From VBCK01 sp035511515 (GTDB lineage Bacteria; Pseudomonadota; Gammaproteobacteria; Burkholderiales; Burkholderiaceae_F), in the NCBI GenBank assembly GCA_035511515.1, contig DATKFG010000077.1:1-64000 (forward strand): 64,000 bases of DNA. Reading direction: 5' to 3'. Positions within the stretch are counted from its first letter, which is position 1, and each line of letters starts with the position of its first letter. Positions 25,285 to 33,777 of the stretch are shown piece by piece. The notes beneath the pieces are model-generated. The model saw only the letters and a program-made list of their open reading frames with translations, searched no databases and was not told the DNA's origin. A program made the translations under genes and the position numbers.

Positions 25285-26715
25285 ATGAACCCGATACGGA
25301 TCGCCCCTTCGCCATCGACTTCCACGCCGCAGGCCGATGCGGCCGCGTCCGGCAGCTCCGAGGCCGGCTCAGAGTTCGGACCGATTCTGCTGGCCGCGTC
25401 CGGTCAAGCAGCGCCAGCGCCAGCCAGGAGCGCGCCGCAGGCGCAACAGGCGGTCGGATCGCGCGGCTCTGCGCCCCAGGGCGGCGGGGGCGACACCGAC
25501 GCTTCCGAGCCGGCCGGGCCCGACCGCGCGCTGGCGGCACGCAGCCGCCACAGCGCCGAACCCGATTCCAGGAATGGCAGCGACCCCGCTGCCGCAGCCG
25601 CCGCCGCGTGCATGGCCGCGCACGGCGCCCAGGCCCGTTCCGAAGCGGTGCCGGCGGGCGGTCAGAGCGCCGCGATCGCGGCTGTGGACGATGCAACGCG
25701 CGCAACCGGCGCGGCCATCGACACGGCCAGCGCCAGCGCCACGCCCGGCATCGCAGCGGCCGCCATCGCAGCGGCGAGCGGCACCGCCGCCGCGTCGGGA
25801 CCCGCGTCCGCCGTGGCGACCGCTGCGGCCGCCGACGATGCGGCGCGCCCCATCGCGGCTGCGCCCATCGGCGCACGCACACCGGCGCAAGCCGTTGCGC
25901 TGCGCGCTGCCGATGCGCAGGCGTCGCAACCGGCGGGCAGTGCGCCCGCCTTCGCCGTGCGGGCTTCGGCGGGCGGGCCCGTGGCGCTTCTAACGAGCGA
26001 TGTGTCCACGCAGACCGAGGCGGCGGATGGTGCCGATCCGTCCGCCGGATTTTCCGCCGCCCTGCCCGGCTCCGTGCTGGCAGCGGGTCGGGACGGACTG
26101 CAGGCCATCGCGCAGGCGGCCGCCGCCGCGCTGGCCGCACCCGCTTCCAAGCCGATCGAGGGTGCGGCGGCGCGCGCCGGCATCGGCGTGGGCGCGATGG
26201 CAACCTCCGATGCGGCCGGCGCGCCGACCGCCTCGGCGCCCGGCGCGATCGCACCGGCACCGATTTACACGACCGACGGCCGCTCCAGCGTCGCAACACC
26301 GGTCGGCCATCCCGAATTCGGACAGGAACTGTCCCAGCGCGTGGTGTTGCTGGCCCGCGGTGGCGTTCAGACCGCCCAGATCTCGCTTCAGCCCCCCGAC
26401 CTGGGTCCGGTGGGCGTATCGATCCAGGTACATGGCCACGCGGCCACGCTGGCGTTCACGGCGGCGCACGAGGCCACGCGCAACGCACTGGAAGCCGCCC
26501 TGCCGCGCCTGCGTGAAGCGTTTGCCGCCTCCGGCCTGCAGCTGTCCGATGCAACCGTCGGGGGCCGCTCTCAATCCGACTGGGCGGCGTCGGCCCGTCC
26601 CCAGGGCGCGGCCCGGCAGGACGACGACGGTGCGGCAGCAGGCGCCGCCCCGGCCTCCGAACCGGCTCCGGCGGGCGTCGCCGCTGCGGTGCGGCTGGTC
26701 GACATCTACGCCTGA
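25285..26715 (+). CDS. fliK: Flagellar hook-length control protein FliK
   Basis: In this 476-residue protein the first 350 residues are Ala/Pro/Gly-rich and low-complexity, as expected for the secreted ruler part. The C-terminal Flg_hook domain (about 365-450) has LLARGGVQTAQISLQPPDLGPVGVSIQ, which signals the export switch. I start at ATG 25285; a longer frame from 25108 overlaps fliJ. It ends 145 bases before fliL. Confidence 0.93.
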   Translation: MNPIRIAPSPSTSTPQADAAASGSSEAGSEFGPILLAASGQAAPAPARSAPQAQQAVGSRGSAPQGGGGDTDASEPAGPDRALAARSRHSAEPDSRNGSDPAAAAAAACMAAHGAQARSEAVPAGGQSAAIAAVDDATRATGAAIDTASASATPGIAAAAIAAASGTAAASGPASAVATAAAADDAARPIAAAPIGARTPAQAVALRAADAQASQPAGSAPAFAVRASAGGPVALLTSDVSTQTEAADGADPSAGFSAALPGSVLAAGRDGLQAIAQAAAAALAAPASKPIEGAAARAGIGVGAMATSDAAGAPTASAPGAIAPAPIYTTDGRSSVATPVGHPEFGQELSQRVVLLARGGVQTAQISLQPPDLGPVGVSIQVHGHAATLAFTAAHEATRNALEAALPRLREAFAASGLQLSDATVGGRSQSDWAASARPQGAARQDDDGAAAGAAPASEPAPAGVAAAVRLVDIYA

Positions 26716-26780
26716 AATCCTCGCCGAACAGTTGCCCAAAGTCCGGCGTATTCGGCCGATCGGCCCAGCGATGGGTCCCG

Positions 26781-26794
26781 AATAATCGGCAATC
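26781..26794 (+). promoter_or_regulatory. Shared motif upstream of fliL (candidate FlhDC box)
   Basis: AATAATCGGCAATC matches the sequence upstream of fliF (19852-19865) at 13 of 14 positions. It lies 67 bases before the fliL ATG in the only sizeable gap of the fliF-fliR block, so fliLMNOPQR probably has its own FlhDC-dependent promoter. Confidence 0.45.
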
Positions 26795-26860
26795 AAAGTG
26801 CTGCGCTGATCACATAAATGCGCGAGGCGCGGTCGTTCGGCGCCCATTGGCGGAAACGAG

Positions 26861-27379
26861 ATGGCAGAAAGCAAGCAGGGGGCAGCCCCGGCGCCTGCGG
26901 CAGCGCAGGCTCCGGTCAGCAAGCGCCCGTCCAAGAAACTGGTGATCATCGTCGCCGCGACGCTGATGACGCTCGCCGGCGGCGCGGGCGCGTTCTTCTA
27001 CCTGAAGCGGGCACCGGGGCCAGTGAACCAGGCCGACCGGAAAGAGGAGGCGCGCAAGCTTCCGAACTTCGTCGACCTGGAGCAGTTCACCGTCAACCTG
27101 GCCGAGAAGGACCAGGACCAGGACCGCTACATGCAGATCCGGTTCAGCCTGGAGGTCGCCTCGCACGAGGCCGAAGCGACGATCAAGGACATGATGCCGG
27201 CGCTGCGCAGTGAAATCCTGCTGGTGCTGGGCGCGCGCCAGTCGACCGACCTGGCCACCCGGGCCGGCAAGGAAGCCCTTGCCAAGGACATCGTCGATGC
27301 CTCCAACAAGTCGCTCGAACACACGGGCGCCGACCATTCGGTCACGGCCGTACGCATCACGCAGTTGATCGTCCAGTGA
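26861..27379 (+). CDS. fliL: Flagellar basal-body associated protein FliL
   Basis: In this 172-residue single-pass membrane protein a cytoplasmic lysine-rich start (KRPSKK) precedes one membrane helix (about 27-47). The periplasmic domain has NFVDLEQFTVNLAEKDQDQDRYMQI. FliL associates with the stator and supports torque. It is the first gene of fliLMNOPQR; fliM starts 15 bases later. Confidence 0.95.
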   Translation: MAESKQGAAPAPAAAQAPVSKRPSKKLVIIVAATLMTLAGGAGAFFYLKRAPGPVNQADRKEEARKLPNFVDLEQFTVNLAEKDQDQDRYMQIRFSLEVASHEAEATIKDMMPALRSEILLVLGARQSTDLATRAGKEALAKDIVDASNKSLEHTGADHSVTAVRITQLIVQ

Positions 27380-27394
27380 GCCGGCGAACCCGCC

Positions 27395-28396
27395 ATGAGT
27401 GAACAGTTCCTCTCGCAAGACGAAGTCGACGCGCTGCTCGAGGGCGTCACCGGCGAGTCGCAGAAACTCGAGCAGCCGGAGCAGACCGGCGGCGTCCGCA
27501 ATTACGACCTGGGCAACCAGGAGCGCATCGTTCGGGGCCGGATGCCCACGATGGAGATCATCAACGAGCGGTTCGCGCGCAACTTCCGACTCGGCCTTTT
27601 CAACTTCATGCGGCGCAGCCCGGAAATCTCGGTCGGGCCGGTGCGTGTCATCAAGTATTCGGCATTCGTGCGCGACATCGCGGTGCCGACCAACATCAAC
27701 ATCCTGTCGCTCGCCCCGCTGCGCGGCTCCGGACTGCTGATCTTCGATCCGAACCTGGTGTTCACCGTGATCGACACGCTGTTCGGCGGCAGCGGCAAGC
27801 TGCGCTTCCGGATCGAGGGGCGCGATTTTTCCCCCACCGAGCAGCGCATCATCCAGCGCCTGGTCCAGGTGGCCACCGCCGAGTACGCCAAGGCCTGGGG
27901 GAGTCTGTTCAAGTTCGATTTCAACCACCAGCGGTCCGAGATGCACACGCAGTTCGCCAACATCGCGTCGCCCTCGGAGATCGTGGTTGCCACCACCTTC
28001 AACGTCGAAATCGGCGACAGCGGCGGAGAAGTGCATTTCTGCTTCCCGTACGCCTCGCTCGAACCGATCCGGGACGTGCTGTACTCGTCGCTGCAGGCCG
28101 ACGGCCAGGAGCCCGACCGGCGCTGGATCCGCCAGCTGACGCAGCAGGTGCAGAGCGCCGAAGTCGAATTGTGCGGCGAGCTCGCCAACACACCCATCCG
28201 GCTGGGCGACCTGGTCCGGCTGCAGGCCGGCGACTTCGTCCCGCTGCCTTTGCGCGACATCATTCCGGTCAAGGTCGACGGCGTGCCCGTGATGGAGTGC
28301 AGCTTCGGAACCGTCAATGGCCACATCGCGGTCCGGATCGAGCGCCTGCTGAAGTACTCGCACTTCAGCGAATCCATGGCCGTCGAGGAGACCTGA
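27395..28396 (+). CDS. fliM: Flagellar motor switch protein FliM
   Basis: In this 333-residue protein the N-terminal EQFLSQDEVDALLEGVTG is the CheY-P binding peptide. The middle domain has VRNYDLGNQERIVRGRMPTMEIINERFARNFR, which binds FliG, and the C-terminal SpoA fold ends in FGTVNGHIAVRIERLL. FliM and FliN form the C-ring that senses CheY-P. fliN follows after two bases. Confidence 0.97.
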   Translation: MSEQFLSQDEVDALLEGVTGESQKLEQPEQTGGVRNYDLGNQERIVRGRMPTMEIINERFARNFRLGLFNFMRRSPEISVGPVRVIKYSAFVRDIAVPTNINILSLAPLRGSGLLIFDPNLVFTVIDTLFGGSGKLRFRIEGRDFSPTEQRIIQRLVQVATAEYAKAWGSLFKFDFNHQRSEMHTQFANIASPSEIVVATTFNVEIGDSGGEVHFCFPYASLEPIRDVLYSSLQADGQEPDRRWIRQLTQQVQSAEVELCGELANTPIRLGDLVRLQAGDFVPLPLRDIIPVKVDGVPVMECSFGTVNGHIAVRIERLLKYSHFSESMAVEET

Positions 28397-28398
28397 GG

Positions 28399-28821
28399 AT
28401 GGAACCGAGCGACAAGACATCCTCCGTGCCACCCGGCTCGGAAGACGACTGGAGCGCCGCGATGGCCGAGCAGGCCTCGGTCCGGGGTGCGGTGGAACCG
28501 GCTGCGCAGCCAGCCAACATCTTTCCGCGGCTGGCGCCCGGCAATACGTCCGAATCGCCGCAGGACCTGGACCTGATCCTGGACATCCCGGTGAACCTGA
28601 CCGTCGAGCTGGGCCGCACCAAGATACCGATCAAGCACATCCTGCAGCTGGCCCAGGGTTCGGTGATCGAGCTGGACGCGCTGGCGGGCGAACCGATGGA
28701 CGTGCTCGTCAACGGGTGCCTGATCGCCCAGGGCGAGGTGGTCGTGGTGAACGAGAAATTCGGCATCCGCCTGACCGACATCGTCACGCCGAGCGAGCGC
28801 ATGCGGCGCCTCCACCGCTAG
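28399..28821 (+). CDS. fliN: Flagellar motor switch protein FliN
   Basis: In this 140-residue protein a variable N-terminal half precedes the C-terminal SpoA domain (about 60-135) with LDIPVNLTVELGRTKIPIKHIL, VNGCLIAQGEVVVVNEKFGIRL and TDIVTP. It forms the base of the C-ring and docks FliH. The start at ATG 28399 is two bases after fliM. Confidence 0.96.
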   Translation: MEPSDKTSSVPPGSEDDWSAAMAEQASVRGAVEPAAQPANIFPRLAPGNTSESPQDLDLILDIPVNLTVELGRTKIPIKHILQLAQGSVIELDALAGEPMDVLVNGCLIAQGEVVVVNEKFGIRLTDIVTPSERMRRLHR

Positions 28822-28839
28822 GGCTTGGAAGGGCGCATC

Positions 28840-29172
28840 GTGTCCGCAACGTCGCTGACGCCGCTGCTGCTCGCACTGCTGCTGGTGCTCGCGCTGATTC
28901 CGGCTGCAGCGTGGCTGCTGCGCCGTGCCGGCCTGGCGCAGCCGAGCTCGGCGGCCGGCTTGCGCATCGTTGCCCAGCTTCCGCTGGGGCCGCGTGACCG
29001 CGTGGTGATCATCGAGGTGGCCGATCGGCGCTGGGTGCTCGGAGTCGGCGCGGCCGGGATCACGCGCCTGGGAACGCTGCCGGCCGGCAGCGACGCTGCT
29101 GCGGACCCGACCGGGGCCCCTGCCGAACGCAGCTTCGCGGACATCTTCCGCCGCCTGGCAGGGCCGCGATGA
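28840..29172 (+). CDS. fliO: Flagellar export apparatus assembly protein FliO
   Basis: In this 110-residue protein an N-terminal membrane helix (LTPLLLALLLVLALIPAAAWLL, cited as about residues 5-26) precedes a short cytoplasmic domain with VAQLPLGPRDRVVIIEVADRRWVLGV, typical of FliO. FliO stabilises FliP during assembly. I prefer GTG 28840, which has GGAAGGG about 7 bases upstream, over the in-frame TTG at 28825. It overlaps fliP by 4 bases (ATGA). Confidence 0.9.
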   Translation: MSATSLTPLLLALLLVLALIPAAAWLLRRAGLAQPSSAAGLRIVAQLPLGPRDRVVIIEVADRRWVLGVGAAGITRLGTLPAGSDAAADPTGAPAERSFADIFRRLAGPR

Positions 29173-29945
29173 AGGCGTCGGCGATCCGGCCGATCCTGAC
29201 CGCCGCGGCGGTGCTGCTGGCCGTGCTGGCGCTGGCCGAGCCGGCATGCGCCCAGCAAAGCCCGCTGCAGATCACGACCTCGCCGATGGCCGGCGGAGGC
29301 ACCCAGTACTCGGTGCCGGTGCAGACGCTGCTGTTCCTGACGGTCTTGAGCTTTCTGCCGGCGATGCTGCTGATGATGACCTCGTTCACGCGCATCGTGA
29401 TCGTGCTGTCGCTGCTGCGGATGGCGCTGGGCACCCAGGCCGCTCCCCCCAACCAGGTGCTGATCGGCCTGGCGCTGTTCCTGACGCTGTTCGTGATGGG
29501 GCCCACCTTCGACCGCATCCACGATCAGGCCTATGTCCCGTACAGCGAGCAGAAGATCTCGCTCGAGCAGGCTGTCAACGCCGGATCGGCGCCGCTGCGC
29601 GACTTCATGCTGAAGCACACGCGCGAGACCGACCTGGCGCTGTTTGCGCGCGCTGCGCGCGTCGAGACGCCCCAGAGCGGCGCCGCGCAGGCGAGCGAAC
29701 TGCCGATGCGCGTGGTGATTCCCGCCTTCGTGACCAGCGAGCTGAAGACCGCGTTCCAGATCGGCTTCATGGTGTTCATTCCGTTCCTGATCATCGACAT
29801 GGTGGTGGCCAGCGTGCTGATGTCGATGGGGATGATGATGCTGTCGCCGGTGCTGGTGTCGCTGCCGTTCAAACTGATGCTGTTCGTGCTGGCCGACGGC
29901 TGGAACCTGCTGATCGGATCGCTGGTGGCCAGCTATTCAACCTGA
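29169..29945 (+). CDS. fliP: Flagellar type III export pore protein FliP
   Basis: This 258-residue core pore subunit has a cleavable signal peptide (about 1-27, ending AEPACAQQ) followed by four hydrophobic segments. Signature segments are FTRIVIVLSLLRMALGTQAAPPNQVLIGLALFLTLF and FQIGFMVFIPFLIIDMVVASVLMSMGMMMLSP, each quoted only as a landmark of the family. FliP, FliQ and FliR form the helical export channel. Confidence 0.97.
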   Translation: MKASAIRPILTAAAVLLAVLALAEPACAQQSPLQITTSPMAGGGTQYSVPVQTLLFLTVLSFLPAMLLMMTSFTRIVIVLSLLRMALGTQAAPPNQVLIGLALFLTLFVMGPTFDRIHDQAYVPYSEQKISLEQAVNAGSAPLRDFMLKHTRETDLALFARAARVETPQSGAAQASELPMRVVIPAFVTSELKTAFQIGFMVFIPFLIIDMVVASVLMSMGMMMLSPVLVSLPFKLMLFVLADGWNLLIGSLVASYST

Positions 29946-29960
29946 GCAAAGGCAAGCACC

Positions 29961-30230
29961 GTGACCCCGCAAACCGTTGTGACGATCGGCCAGCAGGCGC
30001 TGACCGTGATGCTGCTGCTGGCCGCCCCTTTGCTGCTCACCTCGCTGGTGGTGGGCTTGATCGTCTCCGTGCTGCAGGCGGCCACACAGATCAACGAGAT
30101 GACGCTGTCGTTCATTCCGAAGCTGATCGGCACATTGGTCGCGCTGATCGTGGCCGGGCCGTGGATGGTCACGTATTTCGTCGACTATGTACGGCGCCTG
30201 TTCGAGTCGATACCCGGCACCATTGGTTGA
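29961..30230 (+). CDS. fliQ: Flagellar type III export protein FliQ
   Basis: This 89-residue protein has two hydrophobic helices (about 14-40 and 50-75) and the FliQ signature LLAAPLLLTSLVVGLIVS, followed by ATQINEMTLSFIPK. It starts with GTG 15 bases after fliP. A REP-like palindrome (30231-30274) begins immediately after the stop codon and separates it from fliR. Confidence 0.95.
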   Translation: MTPQTVVTIGQQALTVMLLLAAPLLLTSLVVGLIVSVLQAATQINEMTLSFIPKLIGTLVALIVAGPWMVTYFVDYVRRLFESIPGTIG

Positions 30231-30274
30231 CACCCTCACCCCCGGCCCCTCTCCCACTGGCGTGGGAGAGGGGA
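30231..30274. repeat. REP-like palindromic repeat between fliQ and fliR
   Basis: CACCCTCACCCCCGG is followed by a hairpin of CCCCTCTCCCAC and GTGGGAGAGGGG around a short loop. It is the same family as the repeats at 41.9, 44.4 and 47.1 kb. Here it sits inside an operon and produces the 66-base fliQ-fliR gap. Confidence 0.8.
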
Positions 30275-30296
30275 GCGAACCCGGCAGGCCGGTGCC

Positions 30297-31067
30297 TTGA
30301 TCGCATTAACCACCGCGCAGCTCAGTCAGTGGTACGGGTCGGTGTTCTGGCCGCTGACCCGGGTGCTGGCCCTGCTGGCAACCGCCCCGGTGCTGTCGCA
30401 CCAGGCGATCCCGATTCGCGTCCGGGTCGGCATCGCACTGGCCATCACGCTGGCGATCGCGCCGGTGGTGGGCGCGCCGCCGCTGGCCGGTGTGCTCGAA
30501 GCTCGCGGATTGGTGTCCCTGGCGCACAACATCCTGGTCGGGCTGGCACTGGGGTTCGCGGTGCGGCTCGTGTTCGTCGGCATCGAACTGGCCGGCCAGA
30601 TGATCGGCCTGCAGATCGGGCTGTCGTTCGCCGGTTACTTCAGTCCCGACTCCGGTCAATCCGAGAACGTCGTGTCCAGCTTCATGGCGATGCTGACGCT
30701 GCTGATGTTCCTGGCCGTTGACGGCCACCTGATCCTGCTGTCGGCGCTGGTGGAAAGCTTTCGCGTCTTTCCGGTCGAGGCCGCCGGTGGATCCCCGATC
30801 GATCCGCTAATGCTGGTTCGCGCGGCCGCGGACGTGTTCGCGATCGCACTGACGATCTGCCTGCCGATCCTGGCGGTGATGCTGCTGGTCAACGTGGTGC
30901 TGGGCGTCATGGCCCGCATCGCACCGCAACTGAACCTGTTCGCGGTCGGTTTCCCGTTGACGGTGCTGGCCGGCCTGGCGGCGCTCGCGCTGTTCCTGCC
31001 GACGCTGGAGGCGCCGATACGGGCCGTGCTCCTGAAGGGCCTGGCGGCATTGCCCGGGTCCGGCTGA
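30297..31067 (+). CDS. fliR: Flagellar type III export protein FliR
   Basis: This 256-residue membrane protein with about six hydrophobic segments includes the FliR landmarks ELAGQMIGLQIGLSFAGYFSP and INVV-like NVVLGVMARIAPQLNLFAVGFP. It completes the FliPQR channel. The frame opens with TTG 30297 and no ATG or GTG is available upstream before the repeat, so a TTG start is likely. It is the last flagellar gene of the block. Confidence 0.95.
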   Translation: MIALTTAQLSQWYGSVFWPLTRVLALLATAPVLSHQAIPIRVRVGIALAITLAIAPVVGAPPLAGVLEARGLVSLAHNILVGLALGFAVRLVFVGIELAGQMIGLQIGLSFAGYFSPDSGQSENVVSSFMAMLTLLMFLAVDGHLILLSALVESFRVFPVEAAGGSPIDPLMLVRAAADVFAIALTICLPILAVMLLVNVVLGVMARIAPQLNLFAVGFPLTVLAGLAALALFLPTLEAPIRAVLLKGLAALPGSG

Positions 31068-31135
31068 CGCCCCGGCTACAATGGCCTGGCAGCGGGTGCA
31101 GCGGGCTCAAGCCTAAGCGTCGCGCCGGCCTCCTT

Positions 31136-32830
31136 ATGGATCCTACCGAGCGAACCGGCGCCCGCCTCCTGGTCGATCAATTGCTGATCCAGGGGGTCAA
31201 CCAGGTTTTCTGCGTTCCGGGCGAAAGCTACCTGGCGGTGCTGGACGCGTTGCACGATGTCGCCTCCGCGGTGCGGCTGACCGTCAACCGCCACGAGTCG
31301 GGGTCTGTCTTCATGGCCGACGCCTACGCGAGGCTGACCGGCCAGCCCGGCGTCGCGTTCGTCACGCGCGGTCCGGGCGCCAGCAATGCCGCCATCGGCA
31401 TCCACAACGCGCGCCAGGACTCCACGCCGCTGGTGCTTTTCATCGGACAGGTCGACACCGAGCACCTGGGCCGGGAGGCGTTTCAGGAGATCGACTATCG
31501 CCCGATGTTCGGCGAGGTCGCCAAGGCCGTCGAGCAGGTCGAGCGGGCCGACCGCATTCCTGAAGTGGTGGCGCGCGCGTTCCAGTGCGCCAGCAGCGGG
31601 CGCCCGGGGCCGGTCGTGGTCGCATTGCCCGAGGATGTGCTGGGGCACAGCGTCCGCGTCGCCGATGCGCTGTGCCACCAGCCGGTTCAGGCCGCCGCCA
31701 CGGACACCCAGATCGCGACGCTGCGCGGCCTGCTCCGGCAGGCGCAGCGTCCGCTGCTGATGCTGGGTGGGCCCGGCTGGACCGTGGCGGCCCGGGACAA
31801 CCTGCGCCGCTTCGTCGAAGCCAACGACCTGCCCGTGGTGTGCGGCTTCCGATTCCAGGACCGCTTCGACAACGAGCATGCGAACTACATCGGCGACGCC
31901 GGAATCGGGATCAATCCGAGACTGGCCCACCGCATCCGGTCGGCCGACCTGGTGATTGCGATCGGCCTGCGCCTGGGCGAAATGACCACCGGCGGCTACA
32001 CGCTGCTGCGGGCGCCGGTCCCCGAACAGGCGCTGGTGCACGTGCACCCCGGCCTGGAAGAGCTGGGCCGGGTGTACCAGGCGCAGCTGATGATCAGTTC
32101 GGGCATGCCGCAGTTCGCTGCGCGGCTGGCGGCCATGACGCCGATCGAATCGTCCGGCTGGGGCGAGCAGACCCGGGCCGGCCGCGCCGAGTACGAGCAG
32201 TGGCAGCAGCGGCCGGCGCTGTATCAGCAGCACGAGCCGGCGCTGGACCTGTGGCAGGTGATGCGCCAGCTGCGCCAGGCGATGCCGCGCGATGCGATCG
32301 TCGCCAACGGGGCGGGCAACTTCTCGATCTGGCTGCACCGGTTCTTCCGATACGGGGCGCCGGCCACCCAGATCGCGCCGACTTCCGGCTGCATGGGCTA
32401 TGGCGTGCCGGCGGCGATCGGCGCCAAGATCGCCGCGCCCGAGCGCACCGTCGTGTGCGTCACGGGCGACGGCGACCTGATGATGAGCGTGCAGGAGCTG
32501 GCCACCGCCGCCCAGTATCACGCCGGTGTGATCTTCCTGGTGCTGAACAACGCGATGTACGGCACGATCCGCCTGCACCAGGAGCGCCGCTTCCCCGGCC
32601 GCGTCAGCGGCACCTCTCTGGTCAATCCGGACTTCACCCAGCTGGCCCGATCGTTCGGGGCGATGGGCGTGCGCGTGACCGACACCGCGGCGTTCGCGCC
32701 AGCCCTGAACGAGGCGGTGGTCTACTGCCGCGAGCGCCGCCTGCCGGCGCTGATCGAGCTGGCGTGCGATCCGGATCTGCTGACGCCGGAGGCGACGGTC
32801 GCGTCGCTGCGTGAAGCCGGCAGCCGGTAA
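31136..32830 (+). CDS. Thiamine diphosphate-dependent enzyme (acetolactate synthase-like family)
   Basis: This 564-residue protein has the three-domain ThDP fold. The N-terminal Pyr domain has the activating Glu in VNRHESGSVFMADAYARL, the middle domain is of the FAD/ADP-binding type, and the C-terminal PP domain has the ThDP motif GDGDLMMSVQEL running to LNNAMYG. It resembles the IlvB/benzoylformate decarboxylase group often annotated only as 'thiamine pyrophosphate-binding protein'. No ilvN regulatory subunit is adjacent, so branched-chain synthesis is not indicated. A TACAAT sequence near 31076 could be a promoter -10. The substrate is unknown. Confidence 0.85.
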   Translation: MDPTERTGARLLVDQLLIQGVNQVFCVPGESYLAVLDALHDVASAVRLTVNRHESGSVFMADAYARLTGQPGVAFVTRGPGASNAAIGIHNARQDSTPLVLFIGQVDTEHLGREAFQEIDYRPMFGEVAKAVEQVERADRIPEVVARAFQCASSGRPGPVVVALPEDVLGHSVRVADALCHQPVQAAATDTQIATLRGLLRQAQRPLLMLGGPGWTVAARDNLRRFVEANDLPVVCGFRFQDRFDNEHANYIGDAGIGINPRLAHRIRSADLVIAIGLRLGEMTTGGYTLLRAPVPEQALVHVHPGLEELGRVYQAQLMISSGMPQFAARLAAMTPIESSGWGEQTRAGRAEYEQWQQRPALYQQHEPALDLWQVMRQLRQAMPRDAIVANGAGNFSIWLHRFFRYGAPATQIAPTSGCMGYGVPAAIGAKIAAPERTVVCVTGDGDLMMSVQELATAAQYHAGVIFLVLNNAMYGTIRLHQERRFPGRVSGTSLVNPDFTQLARSFGAMGVRVTDTAAFAPALNEAVVYCRERRLPALIELACDPDLLTPEATVASLREAGSR

Positions 32831-32840
32831 CCGGCCCCGG

Positions 32841-33773
32841 TCACGGATCGGGGCCCGCCACCAGGTCACGCACGACGGCTTCGGCATCCAGCGCATCTTC
32901 GAAACCGAGCGTCAAGGCGGTCTGAATCGCGACCCGGCCTGGCCCCTGAGCCAGCGCTTCGGACAGCACCGGATCGGGTTCGACCTTCAGGGAAGTGGTT
33001 GCGCGTCCGGTCAGCCGGACCAGCGCCTGCAGCAGCGCATCCACGTTCAGCGCGCGCGCCGGCGCATTGACCACGCCGGCCAGCGCCCACGCTGACGCCG
33101 GCAGCTCGTGCGCATGCAATAGGGCCCGCGCGGCCGCCGGCGCCGACGTCAGCCACATCGGCGCCTCGCACGGGATCGGGCAGGTCGCCGGGCGGCCTTC
33201 ATACAACGCCCGCATCAGCTCGCCCAGGAAGGCGGCGCAGCCGGGGGCGGCCGCAATCAGCGCAAGCCTCAGGCTGCGGCCGTCGACCTGGCCGCGCCGC
33301 GCGGCTTCCTCCAGCAGCAGCTCACCGATCAGCGCGGTGAGCCCTTCCCGGCTCGCCGGCAGCGCCGAATGCAACCCGGCGCGCGCGCCATCGGCCGCGA
33401 ACCTGCTGGCCAGCACGACTTTCGGCCGCGAGGACTGCAGCTGGCAGACGGCAAACAGGTCGCGCAGGCTGTCGGCCAGGCCGAACGAGGGTGTGGGCTG
33501 GTCCGCGCCGGCGCTGCTGTCCCACACGTGGAACACCGAGTCGGTCACCGTGCCCATCACCGCCTGCAACAGGCGCGGGCCGCCCAGGTCGGCACGCACA
33601 TATTCGACGCGCGCCTCCACGAACAGGCGGGGAGGCTGAGCCCGATCGACCGAGATCACGCGGCGAACCGGCGCCGGCCCCGCGTCGCCGCGCGTCAACA
33701 CGCCGCGCGCGGCAATCGCCTTCAGCAGCGCCTGCCCGAGCACGCCGGCTCCACCGATCACGACGATCTGCAT
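32841..33773 (-). CDS. NAD(P)-binding Rossmann-fold protein (extended SDR/epimerase-like)
   Basis: This 310-residue protein has an N-terminal dinucleotide-binding motif VVIGGAGVLGQALL (4-17). An acidic residue at the second strand end (ISVDRAQ) points to NAD preference, and the layout is that of NAD-dependent epimerases/D-erythronate dehydrogenase relatives. The usual YxxxK catalytic pair is not obvious, so activity is uncertain. It ends convergently with the ThDP gene (10 bases apart) and lies 4 bases from the next gene upstream on its strand, apparently the last of a three-gene unit. Confidence 0.65.
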   Translation of the reverse strand: MQIVVIGGAGVLGQALLKAIAARGVLTRGDAGPAPVRRVISVDRAQPPRLFVEARVEYVRADLGGPRLLQAVMGTVTDSVFHVWDSSAGADQPTPSFGLADSLRDLFAVCQLQSSRPKVVLASRFAADGARAGLHSALPASREGLTALIGELLLEEAARRGQVDGRSLRLALIAAAPGCAAFLGELMRALYEGRPATCPIPCEAPMWLTSAPAAARALLHAHELPASAWALAGVVNAPARALNVDALLQALVRLTGRATTSLKVEPDPVLSEALAQGPGRVAIQTALTLGFEDALDAEAVVRDLVAGPDP

Positions 33774-33777
33774 GCGG

